From positions 748,468 to 811,602 of the forward strand of contig KV419401.1 in the NCBI GenBank assembly GCA_001630475.1: 63,135 nucleotides of DNA, read 5' to 3'. The stretch is from Sistotremastrum niveocremeum HHB9708 (lineage: Eukaryota; Basidiomycota; Agaricomycetes; Sistotremastrales; Sistotremastraceae). The notes beneath the pieces were generated by a model. That model made no database searches. It had not been told where the DNA came from and was given only the letters and a program-made list of their open reading frames with translations. The translations under genes were made by a program, and so were the position numbers. Below are positions 22,238 to 34,102 of this stretch, piece after piece; the first letter of the stretch is position 1; every line of letters begins with the position of its first letter.

Positions 22238-23910
22238 ATGAGTATGCCATCCAATATCGAGAAAGCTGGCCTCGATACCTTGCCTCTGGAGCTCTACCTC
22301 AAAATCATGTTTGGTGCACACGTTGAAGACATTCTTGCTTTCTCCAGAGTTCGTAAATTAGATTATCTCACAGGGTGAAAAATCTATATGATCTAACGTT
22401 ATAATTGTCATAGGTTTGTCGCCATCTTCGGTTTATAGCTTCAAACGCTCGGGATCTCTGGTTGAACGCGTGCGATGCATGCGATCTTCCGTTTCTGTCT
22501 GGCCAGACCGCGCACTCGATTCCAGTAGACCAATTCATCAAGTTATCAGCTCGCACAAAGAGCTTGGCAACAAATTTGACAAGGCCAGGCGGAGCGCTGC
22601 CGAAGCACTGGACCGTGGCTACCGAAGACATATTGATTGAGCAAGAAGCCATGAGCACCTCACCACATACTCAGACAATTATGTCAAGGATGTACCATGT
22701 ACTTCCCGGGAATGAGTGGGCCGTGGTGTCTGAGACGCGAGACCGTGGTGATATGTTTCTATGGAAAGTCGGATCCATCCCACCTACACTCGTGAACCTT
22801 CACATTCCGGACAATGCCTACGTTTTCGCCTCAGAAATCGATGAGAAGAACGGCGTCGTGACTCTGGCAGCCATGAGCAATAGTTTTAGATGGAGGTAAG
22901 TTATGTCACGCAGTAGGATACGTTTGTATTAACCTTCTCCGCTTAGAAAGAGTTATATATTGGAAATCGGGAAATCCTCTAATCCCGACAGTACACCTGA
23001 AATTCTATCGACCACGATAATAGTGAACTCAAAAGCAGTAGCGGAAGTGACCATAAGGGGACCACTATTGGCGTGCACTCCCCCATACTCTGATCATTTC
23101 CTCACCATCATAAACTGGAGAGCAAGAACGGGAATTCGTCTTAATTGCCTGTTCGAAACGGGGGAAATTGATGATGGTTATCAGTTTACGGTTCGTCTGT
23201 TTTTGACCCCCCGACAGAGATTGATCATATTCTTCTAGACTTTTGCAAGCATGACTTGTCCACGTTTTCATCCCGAATTACCGGTGGTTTTTGCACTGGA
23301 CAAATCTCGTCATATGCCAGGAATGGAAGACACATCCATCCTTTGTGTTGACTTACCCGATACTCTTCCTACGATCAGTCAAGCAACATCGGACGATGAC
23401 TGGCAGTGGACCACAGAAATCGTATATCCTATTCGGATACACCATTTATGGGCTCCCAAAGCCATCTATTTCCATCACGACCACTCGAAATCACGGCGCT
23501 CGCGACTCTGTAGCGTCATATCAGTTATAAATCGCAACTCCTATGTCCACCCCGTGTCGCTGATCCATTCCTCCCTCACCATAAGCAGTCCTATACGTGT
23601 CCTTGAATCCAACGAGTCCTCTCTTATAAGCTTCCTGGACCCTCCGGAGGATGTTCACAGATATAGCGACGCAAACTTCTCATATCTTGCCGATGGATTG
23701 GTGTTCTGGAACTTGGTGGTGTATCACACCTGTCGTCAGTTTATGTTCCCGTGGATCAGAGTCAATCTCGAGAACACAGAACTTGTCAGAATTCAATGTA
23801 ATATTCCTTCAGAAATATCGGCACTGAAAACGTTCGCGATGCATTTTAATGCATCGTATGGCACACTTTACGGACATACAGACAAAGGCATTTTCGTCAT
23901 CCAATATTAA
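22238..23910 (+). CDS. F-box-like protein
   Basis: Exons 22238-22348, 22414-22895, 22947-23190 and 23239-23910 total 1509 nt and encode 502 residues. The N terminus (MSMPSNIEKAGLDTLPLELY, then VCRHLRFIASNARDLWLNAC) matches the F-box pattern of basidiomycete proteins, with an LP-x-E-x-x helix start and an L-x-x-C-x-x-W-x-like end. The rest has no recognised repeat and looks like a beta-rich substrate-binding region; agaricomycete genomes carry many such F-box proteins. F-box proteins normally recruit targets to SCF ubiquitin ligases through Skp1. The target is unknown. Confidence 0.8.
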
Positions 23911-24849
23911 TTCACAGACTGAGATCTCTGGCTGGATAATCGGTAAGATCTATACTTTGCAACTGGGCACTTCTGATATATATCACAGAGAGTTGGGAAC
24001 CGCACATTGTAATATCATCTGGCGCTGTCATTCCTAGTGCCCAAAGTCGTGCGAAAGCAGTGATGAGGATGAAAGGCCTTTTATTGAATTACGCTTGCGC
24101 GTAGTATTACTAATGGTTAACGTTGTATCATACCATGCGGGACTCGATAGTGATAAAGTCTAAACAATGAGCCGATCGTAGTATACCACGGAGATATGTT
24201 TTTCGTATCCCGTTATCTAAACTTCCGTCAGGTAGACCCGGTCGAATTTATTGCTACAGTAAATTTAGTGAAGTGGAAGCTGAAGCCTTCCGAACTTCCG
24301 AATTTCCGATGCTATCGAAATTCTTGTCGATAACTGACAATCCAGACTATCATGGGGACCTATGCTCGCCATGAGACAACGTTTACTACCCATGAAATCA
24401 AGACGGTTCTATTATCACAGCTCACGCGCTTCTGAGACCAATCATTCGTTCCGGCCATAGTGCTCTTCAGCGCTACGCTCTCCAACTCCCGGTGGATCCC
24501 TTACCCAGATCAGGAACGGCTCTAGGTCTAGCTGCTATCCGCGACCATCAACTGAATAACGATCCTCATTTTACATGTGCAGAATGGGCCGATATGGTAG
24601 CTGTGCGTGCCCGTGCTCTCGTTAGGAGATCAGCTGGCTCTGTTCGGTTCCGATTTGTTCCTCAGCGATAGTTTCAGGTTCGAGAACCTCAATTTGTTCG
24701 CACGAACGCGATTCATTGACTGAAAGGACCAATAGCAAGCTCTGCAGGAACAATTGAATGGAGGCTACAATATATAGCATCCTTCGAGGGAGCTCGAGAA
24801 TAGCATCGGCGTCCTCTCTTTACCAAGAACCCTCAGAAATTGACCACCG
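23911..24849. other. intergenic, upstream of the oxidase gene
   Basis: No gene recognised. It contains the 3' flank of the F-box gene and the likely promoter of the gene starting at 24850. Open frames are short. Confidence 0.5.
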
Positions 24850-26808
24850 ATGTCTGTTCGTCTCCCAGTTTTCTCTTCGCCTTTAGGTTCACTGTGCTAA
24901 CACTTTAATACCTGCTAGATTTCCGCTCGTGACCATGTGGCCCGTCATCTTCTTCGAGACGCTGCTCGCTCCTACAGAGGGCGCCCAACCAAACACACCG
25001 CCGTCCAAGCTACCCAAGGCAGGATCGGCATCATCGGTGCCGGACTGGCTGGTCTCTATGCTGGGCTTATCCTTCAAGACCTAGGATATCAGTTCGAGAT
25101 CATTGAAGCCAATCCAGAACGAATCGGCGGTCGGATCTACACATACTACTTCTCCAAAACCCCATCTGTGCCTGGGTATGGGTTCGATTACTACGATGTC
25201 GGAGCTATGCGATTCCCCAATATCCCTTGGATGAAGCGCGTATTCGACCTCTTCGACCTTCTCCAAGTTCCCCAAATTCCCTACTACTTATCAGCCGATA
25301 ACACCGTTCTGTACCTCAATAGCCAACGCTATCCGGCCACAGAGACTCAAGTCGGCAAAGGAGACATATTCAAGGTCTCTGTCAGCTCAGGCGGAACTGT
25401 CCCCGACGCGTTCCTCAACCCTCCTTATCCCGATCCTACCCAATCGTCATCCCCCGATCAATACTGGTGGAGCGCTGCTCTCGCTACACTCCGCGATCCA
25501 TTCAAAGCCTTGAACGATGTCGACCCAGAGCACATCCAGGAAGCCGAAGCGAAAGCCTGGGCCAACCTCGTAACCTACGACACTCAGTCCACTCGCGGAT
25601 ATCTATTGAATTTTGGATATCCCGAGTCAGTCGTTGAGTGGCTTGAGACCAATCAGAGTGCCACGGGACTGTACGACGAAGCGATCACCGAAACAGTCAT
25701 CGACTCGTTGGATTTCGATTGGCCTGCTGGAAGTCCACAACGCGCCGCTGGTTTCCCGGCAGCTCATCCTCCATCCGCTCGCTCAGGCAACGCGGATGAC
25801 ACTCCTCCTTGGGTCTGCATCGAAGGCGGATCGAGCGTCGTAACTGACGCTTTGGCTAAGAAAATCACCCCCAATAATCCAATCTTACTCGGTCAACGTG
25901 CCTTCAAAGTATCCCTCGCCGACTCCACTACGGGACAACTCGATGTCTCCTACGCTAGTCCTGGCGGACAAACTCTTACTCGCTCTTACTCCCAAGTAAT
26001 CTGTACCGTCCCTCTGGGATGTCTCGATGCCATTGATACGTCCAGCATTGGACTCGGCTACGAACAGAACGCTGCGATCCGCTCTCTGCAGTACGATTCG
26101 TCCTGTAAAGTGGGCATCAAGTTCGCCAAAAGGTGGTGGGAATATCTGCCCAAGCCTGTCTTCGGAGGCGTGTCCAGTACGGATTTGCCCATCCGCACCG
26201 TCGTATATCCCTCCTACGGCTTGAAGAGCGAGTCCGGACCTCCCGTCGAAGGTCAACCGGGCATACTCATTGCATCTTACACATGGGCACAAGATGCTCG
26301 CCGTCTCGGATCCTTAGCAAAGGACGGAGCGAGACTAAAATATCCCAAAGACGACCCGCTCATTCAAGTCACTCTCGATAACCTGGCAGCGATGCACGGA
26401 ATCTCACGAGAGGATATGGGCCCTGTTCTCGACGCGTATTCGTACAGCTGGTACGATGATATCAATACTCGTGGAGCCTTCGCATTGTTCGGCCCGGGTC
26501 AATTCTCTCAACAGGCGGTTGGTGGACAAGGTCTGTTCGCCGCGCTCAAGGTCCCGAATAATACCGGGACCTTCCACATTGCCGGCGAAGCCACGTCGAT
26601 TCATCATGCGTGGTTCTTGGGCGCGTTGAATTCTGCTTGGAGGGCTGTTTATAACGTTCTCATGACTCTCGGGGACGCCCAAGGCCTAGCGAAACTCCAG
26701 AAGAATTGGGGTGTTCCTGATGAATTCGAAGTCGAGACGCTCAACACACTCCATGGCATCGTCACAGGATTACCTCCACTGTCGCACCGAACCAAGACCG
26801 ACTTGTGA
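24850..26808 (+). CDS. FAD-dependent L-amino-acid-oxidase-like enzyme
   Basis: A 6-nt first exon (ATG TCT, 24850-24855), a 63-bp intron and one long exon (24919-26808) give 631 residues starting MSISARDHVARHLLRD. If splicing is wrong, an in-frame ATG at 24937 gives 623 residues. The dinucleotide-binding motif GIIGAGLAGLYAG is at about residues 39-51, with the follow-on EANPERIGGRIYTYY. Near the C terminus the amine-oxidase signature FHIAGEATSIHHAWFLGAL binds FAD. These features match flavin amine oxidases, in particular fungal L-amino-acid oxidases, which turn amino acids into keto acids, ammonia and H2O2. There is no signal peptide. Exact substrate preference cannot be read from sequence. 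Confidence 0.88.
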
Positions 26809-27227
26809 TCTTGCAGCTGCTTCCTGCGAGATATGTTTCGAGTTTGATGAAAAGACATTCTAATGTCTGCTATCGATATATCTGCGAACCTCTGAGGGCA
26901 CGTTAAATAATCGACATTCGCTGTGCACATGTGTCTTTCAAGTGATAATAATTCTCTAGCGATCTTGTACCAACTTGACCCTTCTGAATTGATACCAAGT
27001 ACCTATAGTGCGAGCAGCTCAAACAGAAAAGAGCTTGACCGGCGGACCCAGCCGGAATACCGAATAACGGCTGGGTCACCCAACAACAATGACACCACAA
27101 TTTCCAATCCCAAAGCCCACACGAAACACTACCTTCCAATTCCCCAATCCACCGATACATATAAATTAAAACTGTATAATTCTAGACTACACTCCCAGGC
27201 CCGGTCTCACGACCGGGCCCCCGCTAC
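26809..27227. other. intergenic
   Basis: 3' flank of the oxidase gene and unassigned DNA up to the Harbinger-like element. A CCCGGTC..GACCGGG hairpin lies just before it (about 27196-27219). Confidence 0.45.
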
Positions 27228-27230
27228 TTA

Positions 27231-28235
27231 GAGCCCGTTCGGCACCTGACGCGGAATGACCCAACGCCGACGCCGACCGGCAACGCCAAACTTTGGCAAA
27301 CTTTCGCGTTGGGAAAAACGACGTGGCGTCGAACGCGGGGGTGATGTACTGTTCGGCTGGTCGCCATCTGGCGTTGTATCTGCTGGTTGACTTTATTACT
27401 TGCTTGACTACTTGGCTATTATCACTCTCAATACACTTGTTTTACGCCCTCCATGTCGGCCAAATTTAAAGAGGAGCATTAACTGAAGAAGTTTCAAGAA
27501 ACAACTATTCGTTACATCACGCACATCCACTCCCCTGCGATTCAACCGTTCCAACACCCGCCAGCACTCAACAGCACGATCAGTCACTTCCGATATAAAC
27601 ATGTACAACATGAATACAACGTGATATGTTCAGCACAAAGGATTGAGAGGGCCAGATTGTATGAACGGTGGGCAGACTGAGAGAGATGGCTTGGGTTGAA
27701 TGGAGGTTCGGAGGATGGGATAGCAGGAACATCGAGGACGGGTCGTTCAGGTATGAAGATTCTCGCTGCTTTCGTTGTCGTTCTCTCTCTGACTTCTGTC
27801 CACCGACTCGGTACCAATCTTCTACCAGTCGTCTCGTCAGTTCCCTTCCCTTGATTTCAACCCAGGACAAGATCTTCTTCAACAGACCATTTGTACTTTA
27901 TATGAATTCCAAACAGTGAATATTGAAGTAGCATCCATGTATTTGTAGTCAAAATCCATAATCTACAGTTTGCAATAGCAATTATGTAACTATGAAAATT
28001 TTTGTGATGTTCAAAATTTGTGCGAGCCTGACGCGGCCGCGAACACCTCGCGAGGTATACGCAGAATTTCATAGAGATGACGCCAAATGAGGGCAACGCT
28101 GCATCACGCGAAAGGTGTTCCCGAACGGTACCCTAACGCGAAACGAGTGCAACGCCAACGCAGAAATCTGGCGTCGACGCGCGTCGTCAATTTGGCGGGG
28201 CGTTGGGCGTTTCGCGTCAGGTGCCGAACGGGCTC
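27231..28235. mobile_element. 1005-bp PIF/Harbinger-like MITE
   Basis: A perfect 23-bp terminal inverted repeat (starting GAGCCCGTTCGGCACCTGAC) is flanked by TTA at 27228-27230 and 28236-28238. A 3-bp TTA/TWA duplication and a GAGCCCGTTCGG-like terminus are characteristic of PIF/Harbinger elements and their Tourist-type MITEs. The subterminal regions repeat CAACGCC/GGCGTTG words. Internal open frames are short and show no DDE transposase or Myb motif. Confidence 0.87.
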
Positions 28236-28238
28236 TTA

Positions 28239-28738
28239 GCACTCGTTTGCTTAACGCGGGTTACAAATACAAACAACTACTACTACTGCTACCCAACAAC
28301 AATGTCTTGCAACCTACGAATCAACTGCTCCTCACAGTATCGCTATCTCTGCCAACTCCAACGTCAACCATCATGGATTTGCGGTTCTGAAGTACAACAG
28401 TTGCATCCCCGCCGCCGTTGTACCTCATGATGAACTCGACCAGATTGAACGGCTCAACAGAAAGGCTCCTTTTGGTTATTTTGATCAGGACTAGCATCAT
28501 CCAGCTGGCCATCATGATGCGCAGTACCCTTATCGTCTCGACTGCGGGGGGAGGATGTGTTTCGCAGTACAACGATTGATCAATACCTGTGGACGTCGAC
28601 GTGGCCGGGTGTGTCTGAGCATGATCTTCCATACTCGAAGGTCAGAAACGATATATCGATTCTCACCCACATTGGGAGTAGTGATGGCCACATGACTCAA
28701 AAGCACGTTCGACATCTCCTTCTTTTGTCATCCATACC
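28239..28738. promoter_or_regulatory. upstream region of flavoprotein copy 1
   Basis: 500 bp between the Harbinger-like element and the first flavoprotein gene. No separate gene is recognised. The region presumably carries the promoter of copy 1. Confidence 0.4.
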
Positions 28739-30870
28739 ATGATCACCCTCAGTGTCACCCGTTGGGCGTCGATTTCACTGCAGGCTCTGTGCATCGCTTT
28801 GATAGCACTTCTTATTCGAGTCTTATTGGGCCCGTTTTCGACATGGTGTCCAATTGCATTTGGTTATCGCAGGTATCAGGCCATAAAGCTCACCGCACTC
28901 CACGACCTTCCCAGCTTGGGCAAGCGCAGGGCCAAGGATAAGCTCATCGAGGGGACAGCCGTGATCGCAGGCGGAAGGTAAGCGACAGTGAATGAATTTG
29001 AAGGAACTTGAATGGCTGAATTGTTACTCCAGCGTTGCTGGCCTCTTAACAGCAAGAGTTTGTTCGGCACACTTCACTCGCGTTCTCGTGGTTGAGCCCG
29101 AAGAGTGGACCTCAACACCAGCCGCCCTTTCTCATGAATCTCAGCACCCCAAGGGAGGCTCGCAGAAGAGCTTCAACCCGCGCCCGCGAGTCCAGCAGTA
29201 CAACTCCGTACACAATTATCAAATCTTCACTTATCTTGCTCTGAAAGAGATGTTCCCTGATATAGAGGCTGAAGCTCGCACCATCGATCCCATAACTGTT
29301 GCGTCTTGCGATCTCCACGTCTATCCGCTGGGCAGATATCTGAGGCCCCCCATTGCTTTTTATAAAGGCTCTCTCCCGAAGTTCCTCTCCATTACTCGCC
29401 ATGGATATGAAACACTATTACGTAAGCTAGTGAAGAACACCTGCAGTAACGTTGAATTCGTCACTGGTACCGTCACCGGTCTTAATACCGAGCCTGTTGG
29501 TTTCAACGGGATCGACGACAGCAAACCCGCACGGCATATTGTACGCAGTGTGACAATTCGCTCTAAGCAGGGCCTGAAAAGCAACGAGCCCACGCTTTTT
29601 GTGATCGGTTAGTGTTCTTCGATCTCTCGGCTTCGACTATTGCTGAACTCTGTTTAGATTGTACCGGGCCTACAATGGCAGCTCTGAAATGGATTTCTGC
29701 TCGGGATGCGCCCGTGGAAATACCGAGACAAGTGTATGACCACAAGTTGTACTACGTCAATCGCGAGTACCATGTGGACCCTTCTGCCATGGAAGCAGTA
29801 TGTATTCCTGGAGGGTATGCCAACGCCAGCATAGTCTACATCTTCTATCCCGACTCCCGTCTGGACCATCGCATCTTGATGATCATGAGGCGAGAAAACA
29901 ATAAACGTAAACTTTTTGTTGTGTTCTTCGCGTTTGATTTATTAATCTGATCTTCAGTTCAATTCGTCTGCGGTGGATGGGACATGGCCGACCGCCCCCG
30001 ATCTGCTGCGGATATCCGTGCATTCGCCTCTGACATCAAAAGCGCGTGCCTCATACCGGACTATGTGTTCCAGATCTTGGACGTTCTTGAAAAGAATAAT
30101 TGTGATAAGTCCGCCACTTTCAACGACATAAGAGTTCGTAAGTATGATTTCATTTTCGCTCAGCGTTGATGGTGTTTGTCTCTTATGTACTTCCCTAGCC
30201 CCTGCTTATTTCAATCAATATCATAAGGTCATAGATCAAATTCCTAGCAACCTAATCGCCGTTGGGGATTCTGTTATGAGAGTCAACCCTGTCCGAGGGT
30301 TTGTATTGTTCATGCATCCGTCGGTCACCACCTTACTGAAACCCATTCGGTCAAACCAGTCATGGTTGTACGAAAGCAATGATAGGAGCTGCTACCCTTT
30401 CCGGCATCCTGCACGAGTGTCGGCCTGTCAACGCTGCAGATTCATCTCTTCAAGATCTTCCGCATGATTTTGCGAGAACATTCTGGACGCGTCAGAACAA
30501 TCGAACCCAGCCCATCTGGGAACAGCTCAAGAGTGAAGATTACGGATGGAGCACTACGATTCCAGTAGAAGGAGAGATTCTGGATCACGGTGCACCTGTT
30601 CGTTGGTACACGCGGAACCTCTTCTGTGCTGCTTCCCAGGTCTGTATTCCTCTTGACCAGCTTCATTCCTATTCACATCCGTCACTCAAACTCAGGACGA
30701 AAGTATCGCTGCTGCTGTGTACAGCAGCGCTATGTTCATTGCTCCCAACTCCGATGTCACGACTCCGAGTATTGCTTTCTGTGTCGCATTGGCCGGTGTC
30801 AAGGTACGCACGCCGCAAGTGTAATTTACAACACTCATTACGTCTTCAGGAATACTTCGGGTTCTGCTGA
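28739..30870 (+). CDS. membrane-anchored FAD monooxygenase-like protein, copy 1
   Basis: Eight exons (28739-28977, 29033-29607, 29658-29906, 29958-30137, 30199-30298, 30360-30639, 30696-30803, 30850-30870) total 1752 nt and encode 583 residues. A hydrophobic helix at about residues 12-32 anchors the N terminus. The Rossmann motif AVIAGGSVAGLLTARVC follows (about 74-90), then YETLLRKLV, DCTGP and the flavin-contact motif AVGDSVMRVNPVRG. This pattern fits group-A flavoprotein monooxygenases and is especially like bacterial FAD-dependent oxidoreductases with an IGGSxAGLL start. Five further copies follow on the minus strand, and copy 1 is the only one on the plus strand. The reaction is probably hydroxylation or epoxidation of a hydrophobic substrate, but that is inferred from the fold. 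Confidence 0.85.
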
Positions 30871-31028
30871 GTAAATATCTTCCAGAATGTCCATTTCTCG
30901 TCCGCTTCTTTGTATACGATTAAATATGCCAATACATCGCTTTCGATTTACAACTCGAATCTGAGTGAGACCGGATGCGATCTGACGTCCTGCGTCAATG
31001 AATATTGTGCATCAACACTTCCACCAGA

Positions 31029-33111
31029 TCAATTATGAAATCCCAGATATTCCTGAAGTGAGATTGTCAGGTTTTCGAAGGACCAAAGTCTCGCAGCAAC
31101 ATACTTTGAGTCCAGCCCAAGCAACCATCAAAGCGATTCTCGGACTGATGACGTCAGAGGCAGGTGCGATGAACATAGAGCTATTAAAGAGGACAGCCGC
31201 GGCATATTCGTTCTAAGACTATAATTCAAAGACTGTTCAAAAGGCATAGCAAAAACCACTCACTTTCGTAGTAAGGTCAACGAAATGCCGAGCATACCAT
31301 CGAAGGAAAGCGCCGTCTTTCAATGTTTCGCCTTCAACGGGTACGGTTGTATCCCACCCATAGTCATCTGCTTTAGTCTCTATCCAAAGGGATTCGATAC
31401 GTTTGAACTGTGTCTTGTAGAAAGTTTTCGCGAAGTTATGAGGAAGGACTTGGGTTGCCGTGTGAATGTCGAGGAGGGGCTGGCATTGGTGGAGAAGACC
31501 GGAGAGAGTGGCAGCGCCGAGCATGGCCTTGGTGCAGCCTTGTCTAGATCATGTGAACTTTAATTCGGTTCTCGAAAGGCGAGAGCGAGGATGTATGACG
31601 TACCCTCGGACCGGATTGAGACGCATCACAGAGTCACCGAGCGAGATCAGATTCGTAGGAAGTCTATCAGCAACTTCATGATACTTGACAAAATAGCATG
31701 GAGCTAAAACACGAAACGCAAGGATTGGTCAACGGGAAAATGAATCAGGGGTAGAATATTCTGACGGCATCTGTCATCATGAAAAGTAGCTGACGCGTCA
31801 CAGCCGTTATCTTCGAGCGCATCCAGGATTTGGAAGATATATGTAGGAATGGGCTCGGCTCCTTTGATCTGTTTCAGGAACGTCCGAATATCATCGACGG
31901 ATCTCGGACGATCAGTAACGTCCCAACCGCCACAAGAGATCTGCACTACAAAGCACAATCAGCACAGCTTCAAAATTTACAAGATAGAGCTTACGGGTGC
32001 TATTTTCACGCCTGAACATCAACATCGTCCGACGTTCAATCCGTGAATCCGGAAGGCCGACATAAAAAGCCCGAGCGTTTATATATCCGCCTGGAAATTC
32101 GACTTTTTCCATGATAGCTGGGTCGACTTCGAATTCACAGGTGGTGTAGTGCATTTGGGGATCATAGACGTCTTTCGGGACTTGAAGAGATTTATCGGGC
32201 GCATTAATCCATTTTAGGCCTGCCATGGTGGGACCCGTGCAATCTGACGTGCTGACTGTCAGCAGTAATTCTTGACATAGAACCTAACAACTCACCAACA
32301 ACAAGTAGTACAGGTTCAGTCGTCTCGACGCCATCTTTGGAGCGTATATTTACGCTTCGAACGCGCCGGCCGAAGCCATCAGCTTGATGACTGGGATCCG
32401 AGTTGATGCCGGTGACAGTTCCCACAATAAACTCGACGTTTTCGCACTCCTTCCTTACGAACTTCCTCAATAGAGTCTCATAAGAAGGACGGGCTACGCT
32501 CAGGAGCTTTGGAAGATTCCCCTTATAGAATTCAAGAGGCGCTTTCATTGGTTTACCATTGAAATGGAACTTGACATCGCCTGAGATGATGGCGTCGGGA
32601 TCGATTTTGCGAGATTCAGCTTCAAAGGAGGGGAACATTTGGTTAAGTCCCAGGAGGGTGAGGACATGGTAATTGTGTAGGGATATGTACTGCTGCACGC
32701 GGGTTCGAGGATTGGGTTTCTTTCCGTTTCCTTCTTTTGTGAAATAAGTATCGTCAACTGTACCAGCCGCTGTCGAAAGCCAGCCTTCGGGCTCGACGAC
32801 GAGAACGCGGGAGAAGTGGTTCGAGCAAACTTTTGCAGTTAAAAGCCCAGCGATACTAGGATGCGTGGCGCGTCAGCACATGCACGCTCATGCTCAACCT
32901 CAGCCACGTACCTTCCACCAGCAACCACCACAGTTCCAGCTATACGTTTGCCATCAACTCTCTGCGTTCCTAAACCACCTAGCTCGTTCAGAACAGTGGT
33001 TTCTGCGATCTGCTTATTGCGATACCATCGCCCAAAGAGCAAGGTAGTGGCCGTGATCAGACCTATGACGGAAGCGATGAAGGGCAAGGTGGTTCCAGTG
33101 AGGAGGGGCAT
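31029..33111 (-). CDS. membrane-anchored FAD monooxygenase-like protein, copy 2
   Basis: The gene starts MPLLTGTTLPFIASVIGLIT (the membrane helix) and ends EYLGFHN. All conserved blocks of copy 1 are present in order: VVVAGG at the end of exon 1, RVQQYISLHNY, LSVARPSYETLLRKFV, DCTGPTMAGLKWI, CGGWDVTDRPRS, SLGDSVMRLNPVRGQGCTKA, and a last long exon with VPVEGETLKDGAFLRWY. Introns fall at the same positions as in copy 1. No frameshift or stop was seen, so this copy looks functional. It converges tail-to-tail on copy 1, with only 158 bp between the stops. Confidence 0.82.
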
Positions 33112-34102
33112 GGTGCGAACGGGGGAAATATGAAGCCGAGGCTGTCACTGAACGATCAAGGCTCCTGAGTCCTGATATGTGAGAGCGATAGGCTGGACGC
33201 TTCATCATCTCTCTTTATATTATGTATGCCTAGTGCCCAGAAGGACTCGGCGAAGCGGCTTCTGGGAACGTTGACATTGGCGTCGAGCTGTCGACGTAAC
33301 TGAGCCCACGGCTTGCCTCGTTTCATTTGCCGGCTGAAACATTCATGACACTGGCCGCATTCGATAGACTGAGGACCGGTACTTGTCGGGCCCATGTATC
33401 AAACTTCTTTTCCGGTTAGCCAGAGCTCGAGAGTAAGACGAAAAAGGATATGTACTCCTTAATTTCCTGCACTGACGCTGGAACAGGATTCGACGATAAG
33501 CACAATGCACATGAAAGAGCACATACCCCTACCAAAAAGCTCTCCTTTCACACTGAAGGAAAGATGGGCTTCAAACCTCGTAGGCGCTGCGTGATCCAAT
33601 TTCAGGCGTGAATACGTGAACTCGGGAGGGGTAGTACGGCTTCAGGCCTCCCATGCACACCGAGTCGGCCAAGGAAGTCAAGAAGCACTGATATTGTGGT
33701 TGTGCAAGTTAAGCCCAATGACTGTGTTACGCAAGCGTGCCGCATAGCTTGAGACGCTGAGACAATGCTCAAAGATGCCGGTCATGATGCATGATAGCTG
33801 CAAGATGGGTTCTGTCGGACTTCTCGGAATATCCGAGTCGCTCAAGCCGACAGCGCCGGCGACCAAACTGTCACGAGTATTAGATATTTACACAACAGGC
33901 AGTACGTGCTGTATTCTACAAAGCAGATATACTGTGATAAGTGCAGACGGACCCCGAAGCGTAAATCAGATGTCCCATACAGCTCTGAAACAACAACGAA
34001 GAGGGCCGGCAGCTCCGGCCGAGGAGATAAAGTGTTTCAAGAGCAACTTCACTATTCAGCGCGCGAAACAACGCAGTCAATCCGGAGGTGCCAAGGAGGA
34101 CC
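33112..34102. promoter_or_regulatory. upstream region of flavoprotein copy 2
   Basis: Nearly 1 kb with no recognisable gene, between the start of copy 2 and the stop of copy 3. Short open frames only. Confidence 0.4.
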
